Of a stretch of 64,000 nucleotides of DNA, positions 1 through 7,449 are shown one piece after another. How positions within the stretch are numbered: the first letter of the stretch is position 1; every line of letters begins with the position of its first letter. Origin of the DNA: Pseudonocardia sp. HH130630-07 (GTDB lineage: Bacteria; Actinomycetota; Actinomycetes; Mycobacteriales; Pseudonocardiaceae); NCBI RefSeq assembly GCF_001698125.1, contig NZ_CP013854.1, forward strand, positions 3,038,001 to 3,102,000, written 5' to 3'. The notes below the pieces were generated by a model. That model ran no database searches, was not told the DNA's origin, and was given only the letters and a program-made list of their open reading frames with translations. Both the position numbers and the translations under genes were made by a program.

Positions 1-46
1 CGCGGACTGCGTGCTGTCGCCCGCCAGCGACTAGCGCCGATCCCAC

Positions 47-80
47 ATGTTGTGCTTACATGGCTGTTGTTCCACAACAT
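47..80. promoter_or_regulatory. Inverted repeat upstream of the Pycsar operon
   Basis: ATGTTGTG at 47-54 is mirrored by CACAACAT at 73-80, and a tighter dyad TGTTGT / ACAACA sits at 65-70 and 74-79 with a three-base spacer. The site lies 35 bases before the cyclase start in an AT-rich leader, where an operator or promoter is expected. That it binds a regulator is inference; no regulator gene is visible beside it in this window. Confidence 0.35.
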
Positions 81-115
81 ATGACTTTTGAGCTCTCTGT
101 TGGAACGGAGATTGC

Positions 116-829
116 GTGAGCCTGGCCGACGAGATCACGACGGCGGTCACTGGCGTCGTCACCAGTGACTGGAACATTCGTAAAGGTGTAGTAGTCCCAA
201 GAACAGAGGACATTGCGCTAAAAAATGGCGCTGTCGAGCTTGACGCGGTCTATTTGTACTCTGACATGGCAGACTCCACAGGGCTTGCGCGTGACTTTGC
301 CCCGACCACAGCGGCAAAAGTTATCAGGTCCTATCTCGACGCCACTTGTCGTGTAATCAATGCCCGCAACGGAAAGATTCGAAGCTTCGACGGAGATCGA
401 GTCATGGCGATTTTCGTGGGCGAGTCCAAGAACTCGGATTCGGCAAAGTGCGCTCTACAAATCAACTATACCGTGAAGCATATCGTCAAACCGATAGTCG
501 AGAGGAATCTGTCGAGCTTGACCTCGAAGGGCTACAAGCTCAAGCATTGTGTTGGCGTCGCCTCTGGCAAATCGCTTATTGTACGAGGTGGCGTCCGCGG
601 GAACAATGATCTGGTTTCGGTCGGGCGGCCACCAAACATCGCCGCCAAGCTGAGCGACATACGCAACGATCCGTACTTCACATATATCACGAAGGACGTC
701 TTTGATCGACTAAACAAGGAATCAAAGTACGGTAAAGATGATCGTCTAATGTGGGAAGGCCCATACCTTCGAGACGTTGGCGGCGAGAATCTCCACGTGT
801 ACAAGTCTAGCTGGTACTGGAAGCCATGA
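116..829 (+). CDS. pycC: Class III nucleotide cyclase, Pycsar-type (PycC-like)
   Basis: A 237-residue single-domain class III adenylate/guanylate cyclase homologue. Visible signatures are the first metal aspartate in YSDMADSTG (D50), a second acidic motif FDGDRVMAIF (around 91-100), and the late helix VSVGRPPNIAAKLSD (167-181) with its conserved Asn. In Pycsar defence such cyclases sense phage infection and make cCMP or cUMP, which activates a partner effector. The partner here is the next gene, overlapping by ATGA. The start is the GTG at 116, behind an AGGAGAT-like stretch (GGAGATT). Codon use is much less GC-biased than in most of the window, which suggests horizontal transfer. The pyrimidine specificity is inferred from the neighbour and not proven; an ordinary cAMP/cGMP cyclase is the alternative. 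Confidence 0.8.
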   Translation: MSLADEITTAVTGVVTSDWNIRKGVVVPRTEDIALKNGAVELDAVYLYSDMADSTGLARDFAPTTAAKVIRSYLDATCRVINARNGKIRSFDGDRVMAIFVGESKNSDSAKCALQINYTVKHIVKPIVERNLSSLTSKGYKLKHCVGVASGKSLIVRGGVRGNNDLVSVGRPPNIAAKLSDIRNDPYFTYITKDVFDRLNKESKYGKDDRLMWEGPYLRDVGGENLHVYKSSWYWKP

Positions 830-1326
830 GCGATAGCGGTATAGAGAACGCGTGGAAGATTCATGCAGCTATATCGGACTGGACTGGCAAGGTCGACACC
901 AAAGCATCATTCGCGTTGACCCTTGAAGCGGCTGGCCTGTCGGCGATCGTACTGCTTACACGACCTCAGCAGCCCCTTAGTCAGATCTCTTCGCAGCTCG
1001 GGCTAGCTACTTTCTGGCTCGGCTGCATCCTATTGTTTTCTGCGGCACTTGCTGCTATTGCTGTAGTAATGCCCAGAATTCGGTCGGACCGTACTGCCCA
1101 AGAGTGGCCTGACAACTATATCTATTTTGGACACCTCCGGCACTGGAGCTCCGATGCCTTGGCGGATCGACTCCAATCTTCGAAGGACGATATTCTTCCT
1201 ATTCTGAGTAGGCAACTTGTCAATATGAGCAAAATCGCTTGGAGGAAACATCGAATTGTTCAAGTTTCGCTTGCTCTGGCCATGCTAGGCGGATTCTTGG
1301 TAACCACTGGCGGTCTAGTTGGATAA
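826..1326 (+). CDS. pycTM: Pycsar effector, membrane type (PycTM-like, DUF5706)
   Basis: A 166-residue membrane protein with the layout of the Pycsar effector TM domain. An N-terminal amphipathic segment leads into a D-x-K-A-S motif (D24, K26) and a first hydrophobic helix (28-45). A second helix spans about 59-82, a soluble loop contains YFGHL (100-104), and a last helix covers 145-165. Known PycTM proteins bind the cyclic pyrimidine nucleotide and disrupt the inner membrane, killing or arresting the infected cell. The ATG overlaps the cyclase stop (ATGA), so the two are translationally coupled, as expected for a sensor/effector pair. AT-rich codon use matches the cyclase. The assignment rests on topology, the DxKAS motif and context. 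Confidence 0.75.
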   Translation: MSDSGIENAWKIHAAISDWTGKVDTKASFALTLEAAGLSAIVLLTRPQQPLSQISSQLGLATFWLGCILLFSAALAAIAVVMPRIRSDRTAQEWPDNYIYFGHLRHWSSDALADRLQSSKDDILPILSRQLVNMSKIAWRKHRIVQVSLALAMLGGFLVTTGGLVG

Positions 1327-1441
1327 ACAGCACACAGGTGGACTAAAAAGCATTTTGCACAGCCTCGGCGAGCGGCCAGCTACGACCACGACCTTACGGA
1401 GCCGGTGAACTACACCGCCGACATGACAGTAGAGTTGAACT

Positions 1442-2839
1442 ATGCGCCCATCTGACCAGACAGATTTGCGAGCGACCCGTCGCCTGTCTACTGACTTTTC
1501 GGGTTATCTCAGGCCAGAAGAGCTGAATTATCGAAAGCTCGACGCGGCCGCTACTGTTGTCCTCGATGCTAATGTACTGCTTGACCTTTACGAACTCGGT
1601 AGAGCTCCACGCAACGAGGTAATGGAAGCTCTTCGTGGTTTAGGAGCGCGTCTATGGGTCCCTTACCAAGCAGCTCTTGAGTTCAGCCGCAACCGAACTA
1701 CTACAGTGCGAAATAGGCAGGGGAAGTATAAGGCGATTGCGTTATCCTTGCGAAATGCCCCAGAAGCCGCCGCGCGAGAGCTCTATAAGCCAGTCGAGAG
1801 GCTCATAGAACTTCGCGCGAAGGCGCGCACTACGCACGATTGGCTCCCACAAGCGCACTCGTTAACGAAGGACGACCTAACTAAGATGCTTGCAGGGACG
1901 ATTAATGCCGCGCTCGAAGAGATCGATCGCCTCCAAAAAGAGCAGGATGTCACAACGGAGGCAGTTCATACTGATGACCATCTATTCTTGGAGGTAGACG
2001 AGCTCTTGGCCGGGAAGATCGGTTCGCCGTTCCCGGCAAACGAGCTCCGCTCGCACGTCGAAGAAGCCGTCAGTTTCCGGTTCCCGAATGAAATCCCTCC
2101 TGGTTACGACGACGCTGGCAAACCTACGGATCTGCTGGCAGCCGGGGACTATCTTCTTTGGCGACAGGTAATCGAACATGTGCGCGTCATCCAAAAGCAC
2201 GAGATGGCTCCAGTTGTGCTTGTCACGAGCGAACGTAAGGGGGACTGGTGGGTCCTGAAAGATGGCGAATCGACCGGTGCCGCAAGACCCGAGTTAATTC
2301 ATGAGCTTGCAGAAGAGGCCAGCGCCTCCCTCATCCTGCTATCGCTGGCAGAGTTCGTTCGCCTGGCGAAAGAGCGACCGAACTCGCATATCTCCGATGA
2401 CACAGTGGAGCAACTGCGCGAGGCGGCGACCCCGGACAGCGGTCAGCTCATTCTGAGTTCGTTGAGCTCAACGGAGCTAACAGCCCTAGTCGGTAGACTT
2501 ATAAGAGCAATGGGGTTTGATAACGTTGCCATACTCCGCAGCGATAATACTAAACATGCTTTCGCTACAGCGGGCGGGAACGGAAGAAGGGCTGTCGTTG
2601 GCCTACTTATCGACGATACGCGCAGACACAGCATGACAGAGTTCACGAATTTCCTCGAAGCCGCAAAGCTGGACGGGCATTCGGATGTGATCGCGTACGT
2701 CGCGCTCCGCCCGGCGCGGTTTCATGTTAGAAAGGCCGCGCGGGAGGCTAACGTACTCCTGATGGATGGGCCACGCCGTTACGGCGCACTCGAAAGTGAA
2801 CTCGGAATTGTTGCCGCCCCTTATGAGCCAATTCCTTAG
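1442..2839 (+). CDS. PIN-like (PIN_8/DUF4935) protein with possible nuclease-like C-terminal domain
   Basis: A 465-residue protein. Residues about 37-95 read as the start of a PIN-like RNase fold (VVLDANVLLDLYELG, first acidic residue D42; second acidic E80 in ALEFSRNR). The stretch AAGDYLLWRQVIEHV near 237-250 and VTSERKGDWW near 260-270 match the closing part of the PIN_8 family. The last 120 residues form a separate domain (VGRLIRAMGFDNVAIL ... DVIAYVALRPARF) that resembles the Mrr-like restriction endonuclease core, though clear D-ExK residues are not obvious. It sits 115 bases after the Pycsar effector, in the same orientation and with the same low-GC codons, so it may be a third defence gene or a toxin-like nuclease. 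Function is inferred. Confidence 0.6.
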   Translation: MRPSDQTDLRATRRLSTDFSGYLRPEELNYRKLDAAATVVLDANVLLDLYELGRAPRNEVMEALRGLGARLWVPYQAALEFSRNRTTTVRNRQGKYKAIALSLRNAPEAAARELYKPVERLIELRAKARTTHDWLPQAHSLTKDDLTKMLAGTINAALEEIDRLQKEQDVTTEAVHTDDHLFLEVDELLAGKIGSPFPANELRSHVEEAVSFRFPNEIPPGYDDAGKPTDLLAAGDYLLWRQVIEHVRVIQKHEMAPVVLVTSERKGDWWVLKDGESTGAARPELIHELAEEASASLILLSLAEFVRLAKERPNSHISDDTVEQLREAATPDSGQLILSSLSSTELTALVGRLIRAMGFDNVAILRSDNTKHAFATAGGNGRRAVVGLLIDDTRRHSMTEFTNFLEAAKLDGHSDVIAYVALRPARFHVRKAAREANVLLMDGPRRYGALESELGIVAAPYEPIP

Positions 2840-2964
2840 CGAGTCGGGGCTCGCCGCGCGGGGACCGGCCGGAGGCCGCACGCTCCGCGCGGCGCCGTAG
2901 GCGCCGCCTTGATACCGAATGGAAGGTCTAGACACGGCGCGCTGGCTCCGTTGTCGTGTCCCGG

Positions 2965-3005
2965 CTGATGCTTGACGTTCCGGTCGCACCTGATGCTTGA
3001 CGTTC
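2965..3005. repeat. Tandem 16-bp direct repeats at island edge
   Basis: CTGATGCTTGACGTTC occurs at 2965-2980 and again exactly at 2990-3005, nine bases apart. The pair lies in the 174-base gap between the low-GC PIN-like gene and the high-GC phosphotransferase gene. Repeated terminal sequences of this sort are found at the ends of some insertion sequences (IS21 type, for example) and at integration sites. No transposase is visible, so it is best read as a remnant element end or recombination scar. Confidence 0.5.
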
Positions 3006-3013
3006 GGGCGCGG

Positions 3014-3835
3014 TCAGACGGTGCCGGCGTCGACCACGGTCACCCACGCTTCGGCTCGATCGGCGTCGGCGCCGCTGGTGATCGCGATGCTCCGGGCGTG
3101 GGGTCGTGTCGTGTCGAACTGGTCGTCGCTGAGCTTCAGGGCGAGCACGGCGACGTCGTAGGCGGCTTCGCCGTTCATTCCACGTGGGTCGATCACCCAC
3201 AACCGCGAGTGTCCGCGCAGCACGTTGGGCGGCGAGAGGTCGGCGTGGCACAGGCGGTCCGACGCCCCGTTGTCGAGCTGGTCGAGTACCGCGATCGCGG
3301 CGCGTCGGTCAGCGGGAGCAGCGGGACCGCGGTGCGGCGGCTGGTTGTCGATCGGCGGGTCGATGAGGCGTCCCCGGAGCCACGGAATGATGCTCGGCGC
3401 CTTCGGTGCGCCCGGCTGGTCGAGGAGCGTTCGCAGCTTGATCGCCACTGCTTCCAGGTCGGCCGGGTTCGGTTCGTCCTCGGCGAGTGAGGTGCCGGGG
3501 GTGACGGCGTCCATCGCGGTCCACGTGCTGGTCTGGGTCTGCCGCACGAGGTGCACGGCGGGCGCGAGGTCGACGCAGGCGAGGCGGTCGAGTACGGCGG
3601 CCTGGTGGACGGCGTCGTGGTCGGGACTTGATCGCAGGACCAGGTGTGCGCCGGTGACGCTGGTGGCCTCGACGACGTGGGCGAACCGGGCTCGGAAGAT
3701 CTGGCCGGTCGGGGTCACGGCGAGGTCGGCGCAGACGTCGGTCAGCTCGGTGGGCAGGGCGTCGATCCACGCGCGTGCGCGGTCGGGCCACCGTGCCGTT
3801 GCGGCGTGTGCGACGTCGGGTCGAAGTCCGGTCAC
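3014..3835 (-). CDS. Streptomycin 6-phosphotransferase (APH(6)) family kinase
   Basis: A 273-residue aminoglycoside/hydroxyurea phosphotransferase-like protein. The catalytic loop reads CHADLSPPNVL (H196, D198, N203) and the metal-binding motif reads VIDPRGMNGEAAYD (D215), both typical of the APH(6) branch. The N-lobe lysine position reads HLVLRSS, with Arg where Lys is usual. It is slightly shorter than classical StrA/Aph(6) enzymes. The GTG start overlaps the stop of an upstream gene (GTGA), so it was once the downstream member of an operon whose first gene is now a stub. It may modify an aminoglycoside or an unrelated hydroxyl substrate; resistance cannot be asserted from sequence alone. 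Confidence 0.65.
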   Translation of the reverse strand: MTGLRPDVAHAATARWPDRARAWIDALPTELTDVCADLAVTPTGQIFRARFAHVVEATSVTGAHLVLRSSPDHDAVHQAAVLDRLACVDLAPAVHLVRQTQTSTWTAMDAVTPGTSLAEDEPNPADLEAVAIKLRTLLDQPGAPKAPSIIPWLRGRLIDPPIDNQPPHRGPAAPADRRAAIAVLDQLDNGASDRLCHADLSPPNVLRGHSRLWVIDPRGMNGEAAYDVAVLALKLSDDQFDTTRPHARSIAITSGADADRAEAWVTVVDAGTV

Positions 3836-3957
3836 GGGCGCAGTGCCTCGATCAGGGCATGCATGTCGTCGACGACGGCGATGGCGTCCGCGTCGGTCAG
3901 TCCCTCGGCCCGCTCCGGTCGCACATCTGACGCCCGGCCGTCGCCGTCGCGGGGCCC
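3832..3957 (-). pseudogene. C-terminal stub of the gene upstream of the APH(6)-type kinase
   Basis: Reading leftward, an open frame runs from a TAG at 3958-3960 to a TGA at 3834-3832 and ends with VVDDMHALIEALRP. Its stop overlaps the GTG of the kinase gene, the spacing expected of a genuine operon partner. Roughly 41 codons remain, with no start or recognisable domain. The frame breaks where the recombinase scrap begins, so the 5' part was probably lost in a deletion or integration event. The original function cannot be told. Confidence 0.45.
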
Positions 3958-4175
3958 CTACGGGCTACGGGCTGCGCGACCTCCGCCACTACTTCGCCAC
4001 GGTCCTGATCTTCGGCGGAGCCAACGTGAAGACGGTCCAGCTCGCCATGGGGCACACCACGCCGACGGTCACCCTGAACACCTACGTCGGGTACTGGCCG
4101 GACGCCGTCGACCAGACCCGGACGCTGGTGGATTCCGCGCTCAGTTGTACCGGGTTTGTACCCGGCACCCCCTGA
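3951..4175 (+). pseudogene. Tyrosine recombinase (integrase) C-terminal remnant
   Basis: The frame reads YGLRDLRHYFATVLIFGG, then VQLAMGHTTPTVTLNTY and a WPDAVDQTRT tail, which is the catalytic box II region and terminal tyrosine of actinomycete pSAM2-like integrases. Only about 74 residues remain; the core-binding domain, the first catalytic Arg and the Lys are absent. The His of the usual H-x-L-R-H motif is Arg here (R-D-L-R-H). No proper start is visible. It abuts the gene stub on the opposite strand, so this is a relic of a mobile element that once integrated here. Confidence 0.75.
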
Positions 4176-4206
4176 GTCAAGGTCTCAGCAGCTCAGGGCC
4201 GGTCGG

Positions 4207-4698
4207 TCACCGGTAGTTGGTGAACTGCAGCGCGATGCCGAAGTCCTTCGACTTGAGCAGGGCGATCACCGCCTGCAGGTCGTCCTTCTTCTTGCCCGAC
4301 ACCCGCAGCTGGTCGCCCTGGATCTGGGCCTGGACGCCCTTGAGCTTCTCGTCGCGGATGGCCTTGCTGATCTCCTTGGCCTTGTCCTGCGCGATGCCCT
4401 GCAGGATCTTGCCGCCGGCCCGGTAGGTCTTGCCGGAGATCGCGGGCTCGTCGGCCTCGAACGCCTTCAGCGAGATGTCCCGCTTGATCAGCTTCTCCTT
4501 GAACACCTCGATGCCCGCGCGCAGGCGCTCCTCGGTGTCGGACTCGAAGGTGATCGCCTCCTCGCCGGCCCAGGAGACCGTGGTGTTCGTCCCGCGGAAG
4601 TCGAAGCGCTGGGAGAGCTCCTTGCCGGCCTGGTTCAGCGCGTTGTCGACCTCCTGCCGGTCCACCTTGCTGACGACGTCGAACGACGGGTCGGCCAT
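4207..4698 (-). CDS. yajQ: YajQ family cyclic-di-GMP / nucleotide-binding protein
   Basis: A 163-residue protein of normal family length, beginning [20 protein letters not shown] and ending [15 protein letters not shown], both hallmarks of UPF0234/YajQ. The family has two ferredoxin-like domains. In some bacteria it binds cyclic di-GMP and acts as a transcription co-factor; elsewhere the role is unclear. The start is the ATG at 4698, behind GGAGGA; the longer open frame upstream runs antisense into tRNA-Tyr and is not coding. The gene is monocistronic and points toward the integrase scrap. Confidence 0.93.
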   Translation of the reverse strand: MADPSFDVVSKVDRQEVDNALNQAGKELSQRFDFRGTNTTVSWAGEEAITFESDTEERLRAGIEVFKEKLIKRDISLKAFEADEPAISGKTYRAGGKILQGIAQDKAKEISKAIRDEKLKGVQAQIQGDQLRVSGKKKDDLQAVIALLKSKDFGIALQFTNYR

Positions 4699-4795
4699 GT
4701 GCGGGTCCTCCTCCGGGGTCGGGGCCCCCTCGTCGGGGGCGCACGTGTCGTGTCGTATCCTCGTCCACGCACTGAGAGAGATCGACGTGCACCCC

Positions 4796-4877
4796 GGCTG
4801 GTTGCCCGAGCGGCCAAAGGGAGCGGACTGTAAATCCGTCGGCGTAGCCTTCCCAGGTTCGAATCCTGGACCAGCCA
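4796..4877 (+). tRNA. tRNA-Tyr (anticodon GTA)
   Basis: The acceptor stem GGCTGGT pairs with ACCAGCC, with discriminator A at 4877. The anticodon arm reads GGACTGTAAATCC, placing GTA in the loop. A long variable arm (GGCGTAGCCTTCC region) and the GGTTCGAATCC T-arm fit a bacterial class II tRNA-Tyr of 82 bases. CCA is not encoded. tRNA genes often serve as integration sites, but yajQ lies between this one and the integrase remnant, so it was not obviously that element's target. Confidence 0.95.
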
Positions 4878-4886
4878 CAGCAGGTG

Positions 4887-4932
4887 AAAGAGACCCCCGA
4901 CCAGCGGAAACGCCGGAACCGGGGGTCTCTTT
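4887..4932 (+). terminator. Terminator after tRNA-Tyr
   Basis: AAAGAGACCCCCG at 4887-4899 pairs perfectly with CGGGGGTCTCTTT at 4920-4932, followed by a short T-rich run. The hairpin begins 10 bases past the tRNA and fits a rho-independent terminator. Confidence 0.85.
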
Positions 4933-5044
4933 CGTTGTCCGGGTGTGTCCGGGGATCCAGCTCCTCGTGTCCGCTGCGGCGTGCGCCGATCAACGGAGCG
5001 GCGACGGGGTCCGGCGGTGCGGCCCCGGGTGCGACGATGGCGTC

Positions 5045-5593
5045 ATGGGTATCCCGACTCCGACGCTGGAGACCGGACGGCTCCGGTTGCGGCCGTTCAC
5101 CGACGCCGACGCCGACGCCGTCTACGCGTTGCAGAGCGATGCCCACGTGCTGCGTTACTGGGACTCCCCGCCCTGGACCGACCGCGCGTCGATCGCGCGC
5201 TTCCTGGGCCGTTGCCGGACGATGGCGGAGGAGGGCAGCGGCGTGCGGGTGGCAGTCGAACGCACGGCGGACGGCGCCTTCATCGGCTGGTGCTCGGTCA
5301 ACAGCTGGAATCCCGACTGGCGCAGCGCCTCCCTGGGCTACTGCCTCACCGAGGCGGCGTGGGGACGCGGCCACGCGACGGAGGCGGCGCGGGTCCTGCT
5401 CCGGTGGGCGTTCGGCACGTTCGACCTCAACCGGGTCCAGGCGGAGACCGACACCCGCAACGTGGCCTCCGCGCGGGTGCTGGAGAAGCTCGGATTCGTG
5501 CGCGAGGGGACGTTGCGGGAGGACTGCATCGTCAACGGTGATGTGTCCGACTCGTGGGTGTACGGCTTGCTGCGGCGTGAGTGGGCGGGCTGA
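5045..5593 (+). CDS. GNAT N-acetyltransferase (RimJ/RimL type)
   Basis: A 182-residue acetyltransferase. It opens with ETGRLRLRPFTDADADAVYAL, has the acetyl-CoA loop in GYCLTEAAWGRGHATEA (around 100-116) and the C-terminal NVASARVLEKLGFVREGTLRED block that is diagnostic of RimJ/RimL-like enzymes. These acetylate N-terminal amines of proteins or small amines with acetyl-CoA in the cytosol; the substrate is not predictable. The ATG at 5045 gives the usual family length. The gene stands alone between the tRNA terminator and a 480-base gap. Confidence 0.88.
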   Translation: MGIPTPTLETGRLRLRPFTDADADAVYALQSDAHVLRYWDSPPWTDRASIARFLGRCRTMAEEGSGVRVAVERTADGAFIGWCSVNSWNPDWRSASLGYCLTEAAWGRGHATEAARVLLRWAFGTFDLNRVQAETDTRNVASARVLEKLGFVREGTLREDCIVNGDVSDSWVYGLLRREWAG

Positions 5594-6075
5594 CCTGAGG
5601 TCGCTCGCCGAGCACCCGGCCGCGACGTGCTCAGCGCGTTCCGCGGAACGCGCCCCCTGACAGCCGGAGTCGTCCGGTCTGGCCGGTTCCGCACTCTCCT
5701 CGCGGGGGATCCTCCCCGAAGTTCCTGGTCAGGCCCCGGTCAGGACGCGCGTCCGCTATGGACCGGACGATTCTCCGTGCCGCACTCCACTTCGCCCGGC
5801 GTCGTGTCCCAGTGGTCTGCTCGATGTTCCGCCATCCGGCGGCGGACATCCCGGCCGTCGCCGAACCCCGGCGCCCGGGGAGCCACCGCCGGCCACAACT
5901 GCACCGAGTGCGCGGGACGGCCGCCCCGCCCGCCCGGCTCACTCGTCGTCCCCGGGAACGGACGCATCTCGCAGAACGCGTCCCGGACCGGTGGGAACGC
6001 GCTGTACATCGACCGCCGTCGTGTCGCCCGAGGGCGATCCGCGGCGGTTCGCACGATCGGATCGTGGAGGAAACG
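5594..6075. other. Non-coding gap before the terpenoid operon
   Basis: About 480 bases without a convincing gene. The P450 frame stays open back to 5758, but the extra 106 residues are Arg/Pro-rich with no family resemblance, so I treat this as leader. No clear hairpin or promoter consensus stands out. Confidence 0.5.
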
Positions 6076-7449
6076 ATGGCCGTCACCTCGGAGAACCCGC
6101 ACTACCGGCTCGGCGAGGCACCCGGACGGATGCCGTTGGTCGGCAACGCCCTCAAGATCTTCTCCGATCCCCTGAACTACCTTCCCGCGCTGCGCGAGCA
6201 GGGCGACGTCGTGCGCGTGAAGCTCGGACCGGACACCGCGTACATGGCGGTCACCCACGACGTCGTGCAGGAGGTGCTGCACAACCCCCGGATCTTCGAC
6301 AAGGGCGGGGAGTTCATCGACAAGATGCGGGTGATCCTCGGCGACGGGGTGGGGACCTGCAGCGTGAACACGCACAAGCGGCAGCGGGCGTTCATCCAGC
6401 CGGCGTTCTCCAAGCACAAGATCACCGGGTACACCGAGGTGATGGCGACGCAGGCCGCCCGGCTCGTCGAGTACTGGCGGCCCGGGCAGGAGATCGACGT
6501 GCTCGAGGAGATGAGCAGGCTCACCACCCGGGTCACCGCGCAGGCGATGTTCTCCGACCCCGACGTCAGCGCCGCGGCGATCGCCGAGGTCCAGCGGTCG
6601 TTCCCGGTGGTGTGGAAGGGCGTCTTCCGCCGGATGATGGTCCCGCTGCCGGTCGTGCACGAGATCCCGACCCGGGCGAACCGGGAGTACCGCCAGGCCC
6701 TCGACCGGCTCGAGGGCGTCATCTCGACGATGGCCGAGGCCTACCGCCGCGACGAGCGCGAGCGCGACGACATCCTGTCGATCCTGCTGGCCGGGCGCGA
6801 CGAGGACGGTCACCCCATGACCGACACCGAGATCCGCGACGAGCTGATGACGATCCTCGCGGCCGGTGTCGAGACGCCGGCGTCCGGGCTGGCCTGGGCG
6901 CTCTACCTGACGAGCAGGCACCCCGGCGTCGAGGCGCGGCTGCACGAGGAGGTGGACGCCGTCCTCGGCGGGCGGACCGCGACGGCCGAGGACCATCCGC
7001 AGCTGCCCTACACCAACCGGATCGTGAACGAGGCGCTGCGGATGTACCCGCCGGTCTGGTTCATCACCCGGCGCGCGACGACCGACACCACCCTGGGCGG
7101 GCACCACGTCCCGGCCGGGTCGAGCATCCTGTTCAGCCCGTACGCGCTGCACCGCGACCCCGCCGTGTTCGCCGACCCGGACGGCTTCGACCCCGACCGC
7201 TGGCTGCCCGAACGCCTGCGGGAGCTGCCGCGCAACGCGGTGATCTCGTTCAGCGGGGGCAGCCGCAAGTGCCTCGGCGACGTCCTGGCCAACCACGAGA
7301 TGACGATCGCGCTCGCCACGGTCTCGGCCCGGTGGCGGCTGCGGGAGAAGCCGGGACACGTCCTCAAGCCGGTACCGAAGGCGGAGCTGACCATCGGTCA
7401 CATGCCGATGATCGTCGAGCCCCGTGACGGTGGGGGGACGGCGGCATGA
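6076..7449 (+). CDS. Cytochrome P450 of the terpenoid operon
   Basis: A 457-residue P450, of soluble bacterial or CYP102/CYP170-like length. Family motifs are the I-helix AAGVETPASG (Glu-Thr-Pro in place of the usual acid-Thr-Thr), the ExxR motif in NEALRMYPP, and the heme loop FSGGSRKCLGD with the cysteine thiolate. The ATG at 6076 follows a strong GGAGGAAACG ribosome site, so it is preferred over the upstream in-frame start. Its stop overlaps the terpene synthase start (ATGA). This predicts oxidation of the terpene made by the next gene; the redox partner is not in the cluster. Confidence 0.92.
   Translation: MAVTSENPHYRLGEAPGRMPLVGNALKIFSDPLNYLPALREQGDVVRVKLGPDTAYMAVTHDVVQEVLHNPRIFDKGGEFIDKMRVILGDGVGTCSVNTHKRQRAFIQPAFSKHKITGYTEVMATQAARLVEYWRPGQEIDVLEEMSRLTTRVTAQAMFSDPDVSAAAIAEVQRSFPVVWKGVFRRMMVPLPVVHEIPTRANREYRQALDRLEGVISTMAEAYRRDERERDDILSILLAGRDEDGHPMTDTEIRDELMTILAAGVETPASGLAWALYLTSRHPGVEARLHEEVDAVLGGRTATAEDHPQLPYTNRIVNEALRMYPPVWFITRRATTDTTLGGHHVPAGSSILFSPYALHRDPAVFADPDGFDPDRWLPERLRELPRNAVISFSGGSRKCLGDVLANHEMTIALATVSARWRLREKPGHVLKPVPKAELTIGHMPMIVEPRDGGGTAA

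Noticed and set aside
1..34. Frame ending in TAG at 32-34, possible tail of a gene entering the window
   Set aside because: Only about ten codons, no recognisable motif and no upstream context.
4796..4877. tRNA-Tyr as the integration site of the integrase remnant
   Set aside because: The intact yajQ gene lies between the integrase scrap and the tRNA, and no att duplication of the tRNA 3' end is seen toward the scrap.
5758..6075. In-frame N-terminal extension of the P450
   Set aside because: Arg/Pro-rich, no P450 features, and a strong ribosome site lies just before the ATG at 6076.
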